Below are positions 1 through 7,919 of a stretch of DNA of 36,230 bases, in pieces. The stretch spans positions 1 to 36,230 of the forward strand of contig DIEM01000011.1 of NCBI GenBank assembly GCA_002418625.1, written 5' to 3'. The notes under the pieces are model-generated. The model searched no databases, was not told the origin of the DNA, and saw nothing but the letters and a program-made list of their open reading frames with translations. The number at the start of each line of letters is the position of its first letter. Within the stretch, counting starts at the first letter, position 1. Made by a program: the position numbers and the translations under genes. Source of the DNA: Firmicutes bacterium UBA5774. Lineage in GTDB: Bacteria > Bacillota > Clostridia > Peptostreptococcales > Anaerovoracaceae.

Positions 1-1
1 A

Positions 2-688
2 AAGGTCGATGTTGTCACTACGGGCGCAGGGAATCCCGGCAAATATATCGCTGTTTTGAAGCAGCACGGCATCAAGGTCATTCCGGTAGTCGCTTCTGTG
101 GCGCTGGCCCAGAGAGTGGAGCGTGCGGGGGCCGACGCGGTCATCGCCGAGGGGCTGGAGGCCGGAGGCCATATCGGGGAAATAACGACGATGGCACTTG
201 TGCCGCAGATCGTCGATGCGGTCCATATACCGGTCATTGCTGCCGGCGGCGTCGGAGACGGCCGCGGGGTTGCGGCCGCGTTCATGCTTGGAGCCAGAGG
301 TGTCCAGGTCGGAACCAGATTCCTGGTGGCATTTGAATGCACGGTATCCGATAATTACAAGAAGGAGATCCTGAAGGCAAGGGATTCGGATACGGTCGTG
401 ACCGGAAGAAGCACCGGGCATCCGGTTCGTGTTTTAAAGAATAAACTTTCCAGGACTATTCTGAAACTGGAAAAAGGCGGAGAGGATCCCGAAAGGATCA
501 ATGAGCTTTGCACGGGGACGCTGCGCATGGCGGTCAAGGATGGCCAGGTCAATGATGGATCGGTCATGTCCGGGCAGATCGCCGGCATCGTATGCAAGGA
601 GCAGAGCGCGAAAGATATCATAGAAGAACTTTTTATGGAAGCGGAAAAGGTATATGCCGGAAGACGGCAGGATTTCATGGATCAATAA
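2..688 (+). CDS. fabK: Enoyl-ACP reductase II (FabK), 5' end missing
   Basis: This is the flavin-dependent enoyl-ACP reductase of type II fatty-acid synthesis, which reduces the trans-2-enoyl-ACP made by FabZ. The frame is open from base 2, so the true start lies before the window and roughly the first third of the protein is missing. Visible family motifs are VVTTGAGNPGKY near the window start, the EGLEAGGHIG segment that carries the active-site His in FabK, and the phosphate-binding IPVIAAGGVGDGRG followed by GVQVGTRF. It is first in a same-strand fab run and 42 bases before fabD, so it very likely shares that operon. The related nitronate monooxygenase family is the main alternative; the fab context and close FabK motifs favour FabK. 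Confidence 0.9.
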   Translation, partial: KVDVVTTGAGNPGKYIAVLKQHGIKVIPVVASVALAQRVERAGADAVIAEGLEAGGHIGEITTMALVPQIVDAVHIPVIAAGGVGDGRGVAAAFMLGARGVQVGTRFLVAFECTVSDNYKKEILKARDSDTVVTGRSTGHPVRVLKNKLSRTILKLEKGGEDPERINELCTGTLRMAVKDGQVNDGSVMSGQIAGIVCKEQSAKDIIEELFMEAEKVYAGRRQDFMDQ

Positions 689-730
689 ATCCCATGACAG
701 TTTCGCATCACGCGAGAAGGAGGTATCAGC

Positions 731-1738
731 ATGAAAATAGCATTATTGTTCGCCGGCCAGGGCGCTCAGTATTCCGGAATGGGCAAGGACCTTCGCGATA
801 ATTATTCGGAAGCGGAACGCGTTTTTGATATGGCGGGTGAAGAAATACAAGGATGGTGTTTTGAAGGAACGAAGGAAATGCTTCGCCAGACGGAAATCAC
901 CCAGCCGAGCATATATACGGTCACGATGGCCGCATACTACACATTTATGAAAGAATTCCAGGCACTTAGGCAGTCTCAGAATTTCTCTGACTGCAAGGAC
1001 CAGGTCGAAATCGCCGCATTGGCGGGCTTCAGTCTAGGCGAATACGGGGCTCTCGTGGCCGGCGGCGCCATCAAGGATTTCAAGACGGGTCTTGAGATCG
1101 TTAAAAAGAGAGGCCATTGGATGAGCGAATCCGGAAAAGGCGGCATGGTCGCGGCCATGGGCCATCGGGAAGACGTGCTCCGCGCCGTCGAGATCGCGAG
1201 AGTGGATGGCGTGCTTGAAGGTGTCAATTTCAACTCTCCGACCCAGACTGTCGTTGCCGGGGACAAGGAAGCGCTGCTCAGGTTCATGGAAGTGGCAAAA
1301 GATCTGGGCGGCGTCAAGACGGTCCTGCTCAGTGTCGGAAATGCGTTCCACAGTCCGCTGATGAATCCCGTCGAGGCAAAGCTGAAGGCGCTGCTTTCGG
1401 AAGCCGGCCTGAATCGTCCTTCGATGCCGATCTATTCCAATGTAACGACCAGGGATATAACAGAAACCATTGGTGAAGAGGATGTTTACGAGGAAAGCGG
1501 CAGGGAGAAGCTTGTCGATCTTATGGCGAGGCAAGTCAAGAGCCCGGTCTACTGGCAGGAGCTCATCGACAATCTGGCGGCCGCCGGAATCGACGCAATG
1601 GTCGAGATCGGACCCGGCAATACGCTTAGCGGACTTGTCCGAAAAACATGCCACGGCATGCCGGTCATGAATGTGGAAAACAGGGAAAGTCTTGAAAAAA
1701 CAATAGGAATGCTCAAAGAAATGAGCTGCAGGGAATAA
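731..1738 (+). CDS. fabD: Malonyl-CoA:ACP transacylase (FabD)
   Basis: Transfers malonyl from CoA to acyl carrier protein, supplying the extender unit for chain elongation. The 335-residue protein has the N-terminal FAGQGAQYSGMG motif, the nucleophile elbow GFSLGEY with Ser101, and the catalytic His207 in GNAFHSPLM; a C-terminal VEIGPGNTLSGL segment is also typical. Length is close to the usual 310-320, with a modest insertion around residues 80-92. The residue before the nucleophile is Phe, where most homologues have His (GHSLGEY). The ATG is preceded by AAGGAGG at the right distance. It lies between fabK and fabG on the same strand. Confidence 0.95.
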   Translation: MKIALLFAGQGAQYSGMGKDLRDNYSEAERVFDMAGEEIQGWCFEGTKEMLRQTEITQPSIYTVTMAAYYTFMKEFQALRQSQNFSDCKDQVEIAALAGFSLGEYGALVAGGAIKDFKTGLEIVKKRGHWMSESGKGGMVAAMGHREDVLRAVEIARVDGVLEGVNFNSPTQTVVAGDKEALLRFMEVAKDLGGVKTVLLSVGNAFHSPLMNPVEAKLKALLSEAGLNRPSMPIYSNVTTRDITETIGEEDVYEESGREKLVDLMARQVKSPVYWQELIDNLAAAGIDAMVEIGPGNTLSGLVRKTCHGMPVMNVENRESLEKTIGMLKEMSCRE

Positions 1739-1769
1739 ATCGACAAATACTTGAACAGGAGGGTATGGA

Positions 1770-2510
1770 ATGCTGAAGGGAAAGAACGCCATCATCACCG
1801 GCGGCGTCAGGGGGATCGGCAAGGCGATCGCGGAGGAATTCGCGAAACGGGGAGCCAATGTTTTCCTGACATACAGGAGCAATGACGAAGCGGCGGCACT
1901 GGTCAAGGAGGAGCTATCCGTATATGGAACAGCTGTCGAGGTCATGAAGGCCGACGCCTCAAACTTTGAAGAGGCAGGAGCCGCTGTCGCGAAGGCAATA
2001 GCCTCTTTCGGCAGCATAGACATCCTGATAAATAACGCAGGCATCACGAAGGACAAACTGCTGATGAGAATGAGCCCGGAGGACTTCAACGATGTCCTGG
2101 ACACGAATCTGAGCGGAAGCTTTTATTTCATCAGGCATATCGTTCCGCACATGATCAAGCGCAAAGAAGGCAGGATCATCAATATATCATCGATCGTCGG
2201 CGTCAAGGGCAGCGCAGGGCAGGCGAATTACAGCGCCTCCAAGGCAGGAGTCATTGGACTGACGCTTTCTGCCGCCAAAGAACTCGGCAGAAGGGGGATC
2301 ACTGTCAATGCCATCGCCCCGGGGTATATCGAGACGGATATGACAGGAGTTCTGACGGATGAGCAAAAGGAGAAATATCTTGAAGTCATTAGCCTGGGCA
2401 GGATCGGAAAACCCGAAGACATCGCAAGAGCAGCCGCCTTCCTCGCTTCCGATGACGCGTCGTATATTACCGGACAAGTGATCGGTGTAGACGGCGGCAT
2501 GATGATCTAG
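1770..2510 (+). CDS. fabG: 3-oxoacyl-ACP reductase (FabG)
   Basis: NADPH-dependent reduction of 3-oxoacyl-ACP, the first reductive step of each elongation cycle. The 246-residue protein is a classical short-chain dehydrogenase: nucleotide-binding TGGVRGIG at residues 10-17, NNAG at 88-91, and the catalytic set Asn113, Ser140, Tyr154 and Lys158 (YSASKAG). The ending GQVIGVDGGMMI is typical of FabG. The start is an ATG after AGGAGGG. It is 31 bases after fabD and 26 bases before fabF, consistent with one transcript. Confidence 0.95.
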   Translation: MLKGKNAIITGGVRGIGKAIAEEFAKRGANVFLTYRSNDEAAALVKEELSVYGTAVEVMKADASNFEEAGAAVAKAIASFGSIDILINNAGITKDKLLMRMSPEDFNDVLDTNLSGSFYFIRHIVPHMIKRKEGRIINISSIVGVKGSAGQANYSASKAGVIGLTLSAAKELGRRGITVNAIAPGYIETDMTGVLTDEQKEKYLEVISLGRIGKPEDIARAAAFLASDDASYITGQVIGVDGGMMI

Positions 2511-2536
2511 CGATCTTGATAACAAAAGGAGATACC

Positions 2537-3772
2537 ATGAATAGAAGAGTTGTAATTACAGGTGTAGGAGCGGTAACGCCAATCGGCAACAACGTGAATG
2601 ATTTTTGGGAGAATATGAAGGCCGGCAAAAACGGCGTCGGCATGATTACCCAGTTTGATATCGAAGAGCAGAAAAGCAAAGTCGGCGCAGAGGTCAAGGA
2701 TTTTGAATTCCATGACAAAAGGGAATCAAAGAGGCTGGACAGATTCTCCCAGTTTGGTGTCACGGCCGCATTGGAAGCGATGAAGGACAGCGGGCTTGTC
2801 AGCGGAGAAAACATCCCTGCCGAACGTCTCGGCGTCATGGTCGGCTCCGGGATCGGCGGTATCATCACGCTTGAGAAGGAAGTCGGCAAGGCCAATGAAA
2901 AGGGGGTCGGCCGCGTTTCTCCTTTGCTGGTGCCAGTCGTGATCGGAAACATACTTTCCGGCAATATCGCAATCAATCTTCAGGCGAAAGGGACTTGCAT
3001 CGGTCATGTCACCGCATGCGCCACCGGAACGCACGCAATAGGCGAAGCGCTGCGCACGATCCGCCACGGCTACGCCGATGCGATCATAGCGGGTGCAGGC
3101 GAAGCACCGTTCGCGCCGGTCTGTTTCTCGGGATTTGCCAATATGACGGCTCTTTCGACACGAAACGAGATCGACAGAAGCTCGACGCCGTTCGACAAGG
3201 AGAGAGACGGATTCGTCATGGGCGAGGGAGCAGGCATCGTCATAGTGGAAGAACTGGAGCATGCGCTCAACAGAGGCGCGAAGATCTATGCGGAGGTGGT
3301 TGGCTACGGAACGACCTGCGACGCCTATCACATTACATCGCCGGAACCCGAGGGAACGGGTGCGGCTTCATCGATGGTCAATGCCATTGCAGAAGCAGGC
3401 ATCGAGCCGGCTGAGATATCTTATATCAACGCCCATGGCACAGGAACCCCTTACAATGATCTTTTTGAGACGCGCGCAATCAAGAAGGTATTTGGAGAAA
3501 GCGCTTATAAAATTCCCGTCAGCTCCACCAAGAGCATGACTGGGCACCTGCTTGGAGCGGCCGGAGTCGTTGAAGCGATCGTCTGCTGCAAAGCCATCAA
3601 TGACAGCTTCATCCCGGCGACGATCAATTACAGAGTTCCGGATGAGGAGCTGGACCTGGATTATGTGCCGAATGTCGGCAGACAGCAGGAATTGACATAT
3701 TGTCTGTCGAATTCTCTTGGTTTCGGCGGACACAATGGTACGCTGGTCCTGAAAAAGTGGACCGGAAAGTGA
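2537..3772 (+). CDS. fabF: Beta-ketoacyl-ACP synthase II (FabF)
   Basis: Condenses malonyl-ACP with a growing acyl-ACP. From the chosen start the protein is 411 residues, the usual FabF length. The catalytic Cys161 lies in HVTACATGTHAIG, His300 in NAHGTGTPYND and His337 in TKSMTGHLLGAAG, giving the Cys-His-His triad; the C-terminal SNSLGFGGHNGTLVLKK is also diagnostic. The frame is open upstream to an ATG at 2516, but AAAGGAG at about 2525-2531 places initiation at 2537, where MNRRVVITGVG matches family N-termini. No acyl carrier protein gene sits between fabG and fabF, unlike several clostridial operons. Confidence 0.95.
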   Translation: MNRRVVITGVGAVTPIGNNVNDFWENMKAGKNGVGMITQFDIEEQKSKVGAEVKDFEFHDKRESKRLDRFSQFGVTAALEAMKDSGLVSGENIPAERLGVMVGSGIGGIITLEKEVGKANEKGVGRVSPLLVPVVIGNILSGNIAINLQAKGTCIGHVTACATGTHAIGEALRTIRHGYADAIIAGAGEAPFAPVCFSGFANMTALSTRNEIDRSSTPFDKERDGFVMGEGAGIVIVEELEHALNRGAKIYAEVVGYGTTCDAYHITSPEPEGTGAASSMVNAIAEAGIEPAEISYINAHGTGTPYNDLFETRAIKKVFGESAYKIPVSSTKSMTGHLLGAAGVVEAIVCCKAINDSFIPATINYRVPDEELDLDYVPNVGRQQELTYCLSNSLGFGGHNGTLVLKKWTGK

Positions 3773-3781
3773 GGATTGCCG

Positions 3782-4213
3782 ATGAATTTGCCAATAGATA
3801 AAGAAGGAATCAAAGCAATCATTCCGCATCGGGACCCCTTCCTGCTGATCGACGAGATCGTGGAAATGGATCCCGGCAAGTCGGTCACAGGAATCAAGTA
3901 TGTCAATGCGGCCGAATATTATTTTGCCGGACATTTTCCTCAGGAGCCTGTCATGCCTGGCGTGCTGATCGTCGAGGCGCTGGCTCAGACAGGTGCTTTT
4001 GCGATCCTGTCTTTGCCGGAGCATAAAGGGAAAATCGCTTATTTCGGCGGCATCAAGAATGCCAGGTTTCGACAGAAGGTGGTCCCGGGTGATGTGCTGA
4101 AGCTGGAGGTCGTGCTTGGCAGGCTCAGAACAAGCGCCGGAACCGGACAGGCCACCGCCTCCGTTAATGGCAAGGTCGTCTGCGAGTGCGAGATTCTGTT
4201 CGCCATGTCCTGA
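3782..4213 (+). CDS. fabZ: 3-hydroxyacyl-ACP dehydratase (FabZ)
   Basis: Dehydrates 3-hydroxyacyl-ACP to the enoyl-ACP substrate of FabK. The 143-residue hot-dog protein shows the family signature GHFPQEPVMPGVLIVEALAQ, with catalytic His51 and Glu65; the N-terminal IPHRDPFLLID is also typical. A TTG six bases earlier is in frame, but the purine-rich AAAGTGAGG that overlaps the end of fabF is spaced properly only for the ATG at 3782. The gene starts 9 bases after the fabF stop, so translation is probably linked. Confidence 0.95.
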   Translation: MNLPIDKEGIKAIIPHRDPFLLIDEIVEMDPGKSVTGIKYVNAAEYYFAGHFPQEPVMPGVLIVEALAQTGAFAILSLPEHKGKIAYFGGIKNARFRQKVVPGDVLKLEVVLGRLRTSAGTGQATASVNGKVVCECEILFAMS

Positions 4214-4226
4214 AAGGAATGATTGG

Positions 4227-4682
4227 ATGAGGGATATAGAGACAAAGGGCCTTAACGATCTTTTGGTCAATGTTTTCAACACGATCCTGAAGATTGAGGA
4301 GGTAGCGCTCAAGGAATCCTACGGCAACGCGATATCGCTGACGGAGATACATACCCTTGCAGCGATCGGAATGGGAAAGCCCAGGACGATGACCGAGGTG
4401 GCGAACGAGCTCATGATCAATGTCAGCACCCTGACTACAGCAGTCGCCAAACTGGTGCGGAAGGGTTACGTCAAAAGGTTCAAGGGTGATGCGGACCGGA
4501 GGATCGTGAGGATCGAACTCACGGAGGCCGGTATTGCAGTCCTTGGGGAGCACGAGGAGTTTCATCGCAAGATGGTCGCAAAGGTCGTTGAAAACCTTGG
4601 AGAGGAAGAAGCGGAGCTGCTTACCAGATCCATGGGAAATTTGGTGGAGTTTTTTAAAAAACAGTATGAAGAATTGAAATAA
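4227..4682 (+). CDS. fabT: MarR-family regulator, probable FabT-like repressor of fatty-acid synthesis
   Basis: A 151-residue winged-helix MarR regulator. The N-terminal helix bundle for dimerisation is followed by the HTH (TMTEVANELMINVSTLTTAVAKLVRKGYV, residues about 55-83) and the wing with DRRIVRIELTEAG. Placement inside a fab operon is known for FabT, which in streptococci and lactococci represses fab genes when bound to acyl-ACP. Here it lies last in the operon rather than first. No clear FabT-type dyad is visible inside the window; the likely operator would be upstream of the missing fab promoter. AAAGGAATG precedes the start and it begins 13 bases after fabZ. The MarR assignment is firm; the FabT role rests on context. 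Confidence 0.8.
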   Translation: MRDIETKGLNDLLVNVFNTILKIEEVALKESYGNAISLTEIHTLAAIGMGKPRTMTEVANELMINVSTLTTAVAKLVRKGYVKRFKGDADRRIVRIELTEAGIAVLGEHEEFHRKMVAKVVENLGEEEAELLTRSMGNLVEFFKKQYEELK

Positions 4683-4702
4683 CCGCATTTTCAAGATATA
4701 AT
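4674..4702 (+). promoter_or_regulatory. Sigma-A promoter for the second FabK-like flavoprotein
   Basis: TTGAAA (4674-4679) and a perfect TATAAT (4697-4702) are separated by 17 bases. The -35 lies at the very end of the MarR gene and the expected start of transcription is about 30 bases before the TTG start at 4737. This lets the flavoprotein be made apart from the fab operon. Confidence 0.75.
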
Positions 4703-4736
4703 GGACTAAAGTCAATGCAGAAAGGCAGGATGCCCA

Positions 4737-5867
4737 TTGGATACCCAGATCTCAAACAAGCGAAAATTGCAGCCATTAAAAATAGGAGACCTTGAAATCA
4801 AGGTCCCCATCTTCCAGGGAGGAATGGGGATCGGTGTTTCGTTGTCGGGTCTTGCGGCCGCCGTGGCAGCCTGCGGGGGTGCCGGCATCATATCAGCCGC
4901 CCAGATCGGATTCATGGAAAGCGATTTTGAAGAAAACACGCTGGAGGCTAATTTGCGCGCCTTGAAGAGAAATGTGACCGACGCGCTGAAAAAGTCGGCG
5001 GGAGCGGGCGGCGCCATCGGTGTCAACATCATGTGCGCGGTACGCCATTATGAAGAATTCGTCAAGGCCTCCATCGAGGCAGGAGCGCATATGATCATTT
5101 CCGGCGCCGGACTTCCGATGAATCTGCCGGGTATTGTTCCGGACACTCAAGCCAAGCTCATCCCGATCGTTTCTTCGGCAAGAGCGGCAGGGCTGATCAT
5201 TAAAACATGGCTCAAGCGCTATGACAGGCTTCCTGACGCTATCGTATTCGAAGGTCCCGAGGCGGGCGGGCATCTCGGCTTCAAGCCGGAGGAGCTGGAC
5301 TCGGCCCAGCATAATTTCTACCGGACGATCGAGGAGATCAGGGAAGAGATCGGCAAGGGCATCGAGGCTGCCAACAAGGCGGTCAAGCAGACGATTCCGC
5401 TGATCGTGGCAGGCGGCATATATTCGAGGGAAGATATCGACAAGGCTATGGAGCATGGCGCAGATGGCGTTCAGATGTCCACTAGGTTTGTGACGACAGA
5501 AGAATGCGATGTCCATCCTGATTTCAAGCAGGCATACATCGACGCAGGCAAAGAGGATATCGTTATTGTCAAAAGCCCTGTCGGGATGCCCGGGCGGGCG
5601 ATTGCCAACACCTTTGTAAAACGCACCATGCAGGGCAGGATCCCTCCTGAAAGCTGCAATGGCTGCCTGACTCATTGCAGGCCAGATACGACGCCTTATT
5701 GCATCACCAAAGCACTCATTAACGCGGCGGTGGGCGATCTGGAAAACGGCCTGATTTTCTGCGGCAGCAATGCCTGGCGGGCAGACAGGATCACAACGGT
5801 CAAGGAGATTTTTGATGAATTGACCGGGGAAAACGCCACAGTTGAAGGCGGATCCGAAGAAGTATAG
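4737..5867 (+). CDS. NAD(P)H-dependent flavin oxidoreductase, FabK/nitronate monooxygenase family
   Basis: A 376-residue FMN TIM-barrel enzyme related to FabK and nitronate monooxygenase. Visible are PIFQGGMGIGVS and GGAGIISAAQIGF near the N-terminus, VFEGPEAGGHLG holding the active-site-type His, and the FMN phosphate site IVAGGIYSREDID then GVQMSTRF. The C-terminal extension carries a CNGCLTHC cluster plus a further Cys (C-x2-C-x3-C-x7-C), seen in clostridial members; metal binding is possible but not shown. Start is a TTG six bases after AAAGGCAGGA. It has its own promoter overlapping the end of the MarR gene, and a strong terminator follows. A second enoyl reductase role is possible from context; the substrate cannot be read from sequence. 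Confidence 0.8.
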   Translation: MDTQISNKRKLQPLKIGDLEIKVPIFQGGMGIGVSLSGLAAAVAACGGAGIISAAQIGFMESDFEENTLEANLRALKRNVTDALKKSAGAGGAIGVNIMCAVRHYEEFVKASIEAGAHMIISGAGLPMNLPGIVPDTQAKLIPIVSSARAAGLIIKTWLKRYDRLPDAIVFEGPEAGGHLGFKPEELDSAQHNFYRTIEEIREEIGKGIEAANKAVKQTIPLIVAGGIYSREDIDKAMEHGADGVQMSTRFVTTEECDVHPDFKQAYIDAGKEDIVIVKSPVGMPGRAIANTFVKRTMQGRIPPESCNGCLTHCRPDTTPYCITKALINAAVGDLENGLIFCGSNAWRADRITTVKEIFDELTGENATVEGGSEEV

Positions 5868-5911
5868 AAATACTAGCTCGGCGGAGCTTAGAGCCAAAAT
5901 AAAAAGAAGAT

Positions 5912-5965
5912 AAAAGCACCTCCTGTGAAGAGACGAATCGGTCCTATCGCAGGAGGTGCTTTTTT
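5912..5965. terminator. Bidirectional rho-independent terminator
   Basis: Perfect 14-bp inverted repeat (AAAAGCACCTCCTG at 5912-5925, complement at 5950-5963) with a 24-base loop. A T-run follows on the + strand, and the A-run at the left arm gives a T-run on the - strand. It separates the convergent flavoprotein gene and the amidohydrolase gene. Confidence 0.9.
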
Positions 5966-6004
5966 ATAATTTGTGTGGATCCGGGCTTGTAACGCCGTTC
6001 GGAG

Positions 6005-7612
6005 TTATCTTTGGAATACGACCCGGCCATCCAGAATTGTCATTTTGGCTTCGACTGAAAAGAGTTTTTCGCGGTTGTTGATGGCATTGAAAATATTATC
6101 GTCGAAGACAGCCATGTCAGCCAGTTTCCCGGCTTCAAGCGTTCCCAGTTCACGATCCCGGCCAGCTGCGTATGCCGAACCGAGGGTGCATGCCTGAAGC
6201 GCTTCGTGGACTGAAAGCTTTTCGGCGGGATTCCATCCGCCTTTCGGATCTCCATCGTCTGTCAGTCTATGCACAGCTCTCCAGACACCGCGGGTGAACA
6301 ACAGAGGCGCGACGGTAAAATCGGAACCATAAGCCAGAACACCAGCTGAGTCAAGAAGCGATTTGAACGGCCAGCAATATTTCATGCGATCCGGTCCCAG
6401 CATCGTATGGAAAGCATGTCCATAGAAATCGTATTTTGGCATATGGTCAGGCTGGATCGATGGGATGACGCCCAATGGCCCGAATCTTGCGATATCCTCA
6501 GGGGTCGTGCTCTCGATGTGCTCGATGCTATGCCTTAAACCGCTTTTGCCATTCGCCTTCAGCGCATTTTCGAAAGCGTCAAGGCAAAGCCTGACGCCTG
6601 CGTCCCCGCAGGCATGGATTCTGACGCGCATGCCCTCGCGATCCAGTGTTTCAACAAGGGGGAAGAGAACTTCGGGCTTGATCAGCGGATCACCCGTGAA
6701 GCCAGGCATATCCGCATAAGGCTCCAGCATATACCCCGAATGACCCATCGGCGTACCGTCGATAAAACCCTTGACGCCGTTGAATTTTACCATTGGACCG
6801 GTGAAATTCCTTTGTGCTTCCTTTAAATCGCTCATATTTGAGAAGAGGTCTTTGGAATAGTGTATCCTGAGCGACAATTCTCCCTCATCGGCCAATTTCT
6901 GATAAGCCTTTTCATAAGTAATGCCAAACATTGATACGTCTCCGACGGAAGTGATTCCGTACTTGTTGGCTCCTTTTGAAAACACCTTCGTGGATTCGAT
7001 TATTTCCTCCTCTTTCAATCCCTTATAAATTTCAATAAGAATTGGAAGCATCGCCGCCTCGTGCAGATACCCTGAGGGCTCCCCGTTCTCGTAGCGGGCA
7101 TATGAACCGTCTTTTGGGTCCGGTGTCTCCTTTGTGATGTTGAACATAGACAGCAGCCGGCTGTTTACCCAGGCACCGTGGCTTTCTTTGTTCAGCAGGA
7201 AAACCGGGACGTCCGGGAAATATTGATCCAGCGTTCTCTTGGTTGGCAGCTTGTTGCCGGGCCATCTGAAATGGTCCCACGCATTGGCAAGGATCCAGCC
7301 GTTCTTTCGATCCCGGCATTTCCTGGCCAGCAGCTCAACCGCTTCTTCTTCCGAATTCGCCGTTCGAAGATCGCCATCCCGTTCCATCATCGCGCCGCTC
7401 ATTAAATGGACATGGTAATCATGAATGCCCGGCATGATGAAATTGTTGTGTAAAGCTATGACTTCTGTAGCAGTATCCAAATACGATTCAGTCGCAGCTT
7501 CAGTGCCTACGGCCAAGATGCGGTTTCCCTCTGTTATGACGTATCCGTCGATCAACTCCGGGGTTGTGGCCGTATATATGCTATGGCATCGATATGCTCT
7601 TTTGGATTTCAT
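6005..7612 (-). CDS. YtcJ-like metal-dependent amidohydrolase
   Basis: A 535-residue amidohydrolase-superfamily protein of the Amidohydro_3/YtcJ type, predicted to hydrolyse an amide or related C-N bond; the substrate is unknown. Metal-binding elements in order are MPGIHDYHVHL (HxH), RIHACGDAG, RHSIEHIES and AYGSDF (the final Asp). The C-terminal GTLEAGKLADMAVFD is typical of the small beta-sandwich domain. No signal peptide is seen, so it is cytoplasmic. The frame is open further upstream, but AAAGGAGATCAAAA puts the start at 7612. It is last of a minus-strand run with a symporter, which suggests that it acts on an imported compound. Confidence 0.85.
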   Translation of the reverse strand: MKSKRAYRCHSIYTATTPELIDGYVITEGNRILAVGTEAATESYLDTATEVIALHNNFIMPGIHDYHVHLMSGAMMERDGDLRTANSEEEAVELLARKCRDRKNGWILANAWDHFRWPGNKLPTKRTLDQYFPDVPVFLLNKESHGAWVNSRLLSMFNITKETPDPKDGSYARYENGEPSGYLHEAAMLPILIEIYKGLKEEEIIESTKVFSKGANKYGITSVGDVSMFGITYEKAYQKLADEGELSLRIHYSKDLFSNMSDLKEAQRNFTGPMVKFNGVKGFIDGTPMGHSGYMLEPYADMPGFTGDPLIKPEVLFPLVETLDREGMRVRIHACGDAGVRLCLDAFENALKANGKSGLRHSIEHIESTTPEDIARFGPLGVIPSIQPDHMPKYDFYGHAFHTMLGPDRMKYCWPFKSLLDSAGVLAYGSDFTVAPLLFTRGVWRAVHRLTDDGDPKGGWNPAEKLSVHEALQACTLGSAYAAGRDRELGTLEAGKLADMAVFDDNIFNAINNREKLFSVEAKMTILDGRVVFQR

Positions 7613-7647
7613 TTTTGATCTCCTTTGATGTTGAACAGTTACATCAG

Positions 7648-7682
7648 GTGCGGAGCAAGGGCTCTGGCCGCTTGCCCCGCAC
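7648..7682 (-). other. Intercistronic hairpin without T-run
   Basis: Left arm 7648-7659 (GTGCGG-A-GCAAG) pairs with right arm 7671-7682 (CTTGC-C-CCGCAC) through 11 base pairs with one A-C mismatch and an 11-base loop. No T-tract follows on either strand, so it is more likely an mRNA processing or stability element between the small membrane protein and the amidohydrolase than a terminator. Confidence 0.55.
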
Positions 7683-7691
7683 ACCGGGCAG

Positions 7692-7901
7692 TTATTCTTC
7701 CTCGTTGGCGAAGACGCCTCTCTTGACTTCCATCAGATACGCGATCAGGCAGACGGGTCCGCATACGAGATTAAAGATAGCCAGCACCCAGATGAGGGCC
7801 GTGCTTCCCGTAGTGAAGCCGATCAGGATGAAAATGCCGAGTATGAACACTACCAAAGTAAAGAAGTTCCCGATTTTCGAATAGTTTTTATTGGTTTCCA
7901 T
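7692..7901 (-). CDS. Small two-helix membrane protein, likely symporter accessory subunit
   Basis: A 69-residue protein with two hydrophobic segments (about residues 11-30 and 34-56) and a charged C-terminus ending in EVKRGVFANEEE. It starts 18 bases after the sodium:solute symporter gene on the same strand. Small membrane proteins in this position are known partners of SSS-family symporters, so an accessory role is inferred from context. An in-frame GTG lies three codons earlier; GGAAGGAG is spaced properly for the ATG at 7901. The family itself was not recognised from sequence alone. Confidence 0.75.
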   Translation of the reverse strand: METNKNYSKIGNFFTLVVFILGIFILIGFTTGSTALIWVLAIFNLVCGPVCLIAYLMEVKRGVFANEEE

Positions 7902-7919
7902 TATATTCACTCCTTCCGC

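Noticed and set aside
1034..2104. Open minus-strand frame of 356 codons across fabD and fabG
   Set aside because: It is antisense to two well-supported enzymes, has no family motif and reflects the codon use of the real genes.
3368..4312. Open minus-strand frame of 314 codons across fabF, fabZ and the MarR gene
   Set aside because: It lies opposite three real genes, shows no recognisable domain and has no convincing ribosome site.
4893..5897. Open minus-strand frame of 334 codons opposite the flavoprotein
   Set aside because: It is fully antisense to a gene with clear FMN-binding motifs, with no motifs of its own.
7641..7665. Sigma-54-like element before the amidohydrolase gene
   Set aside because: GG and GC are 11 bases apart rather than 10, and both lie in the GC-rich hairpin, which explains the match better.
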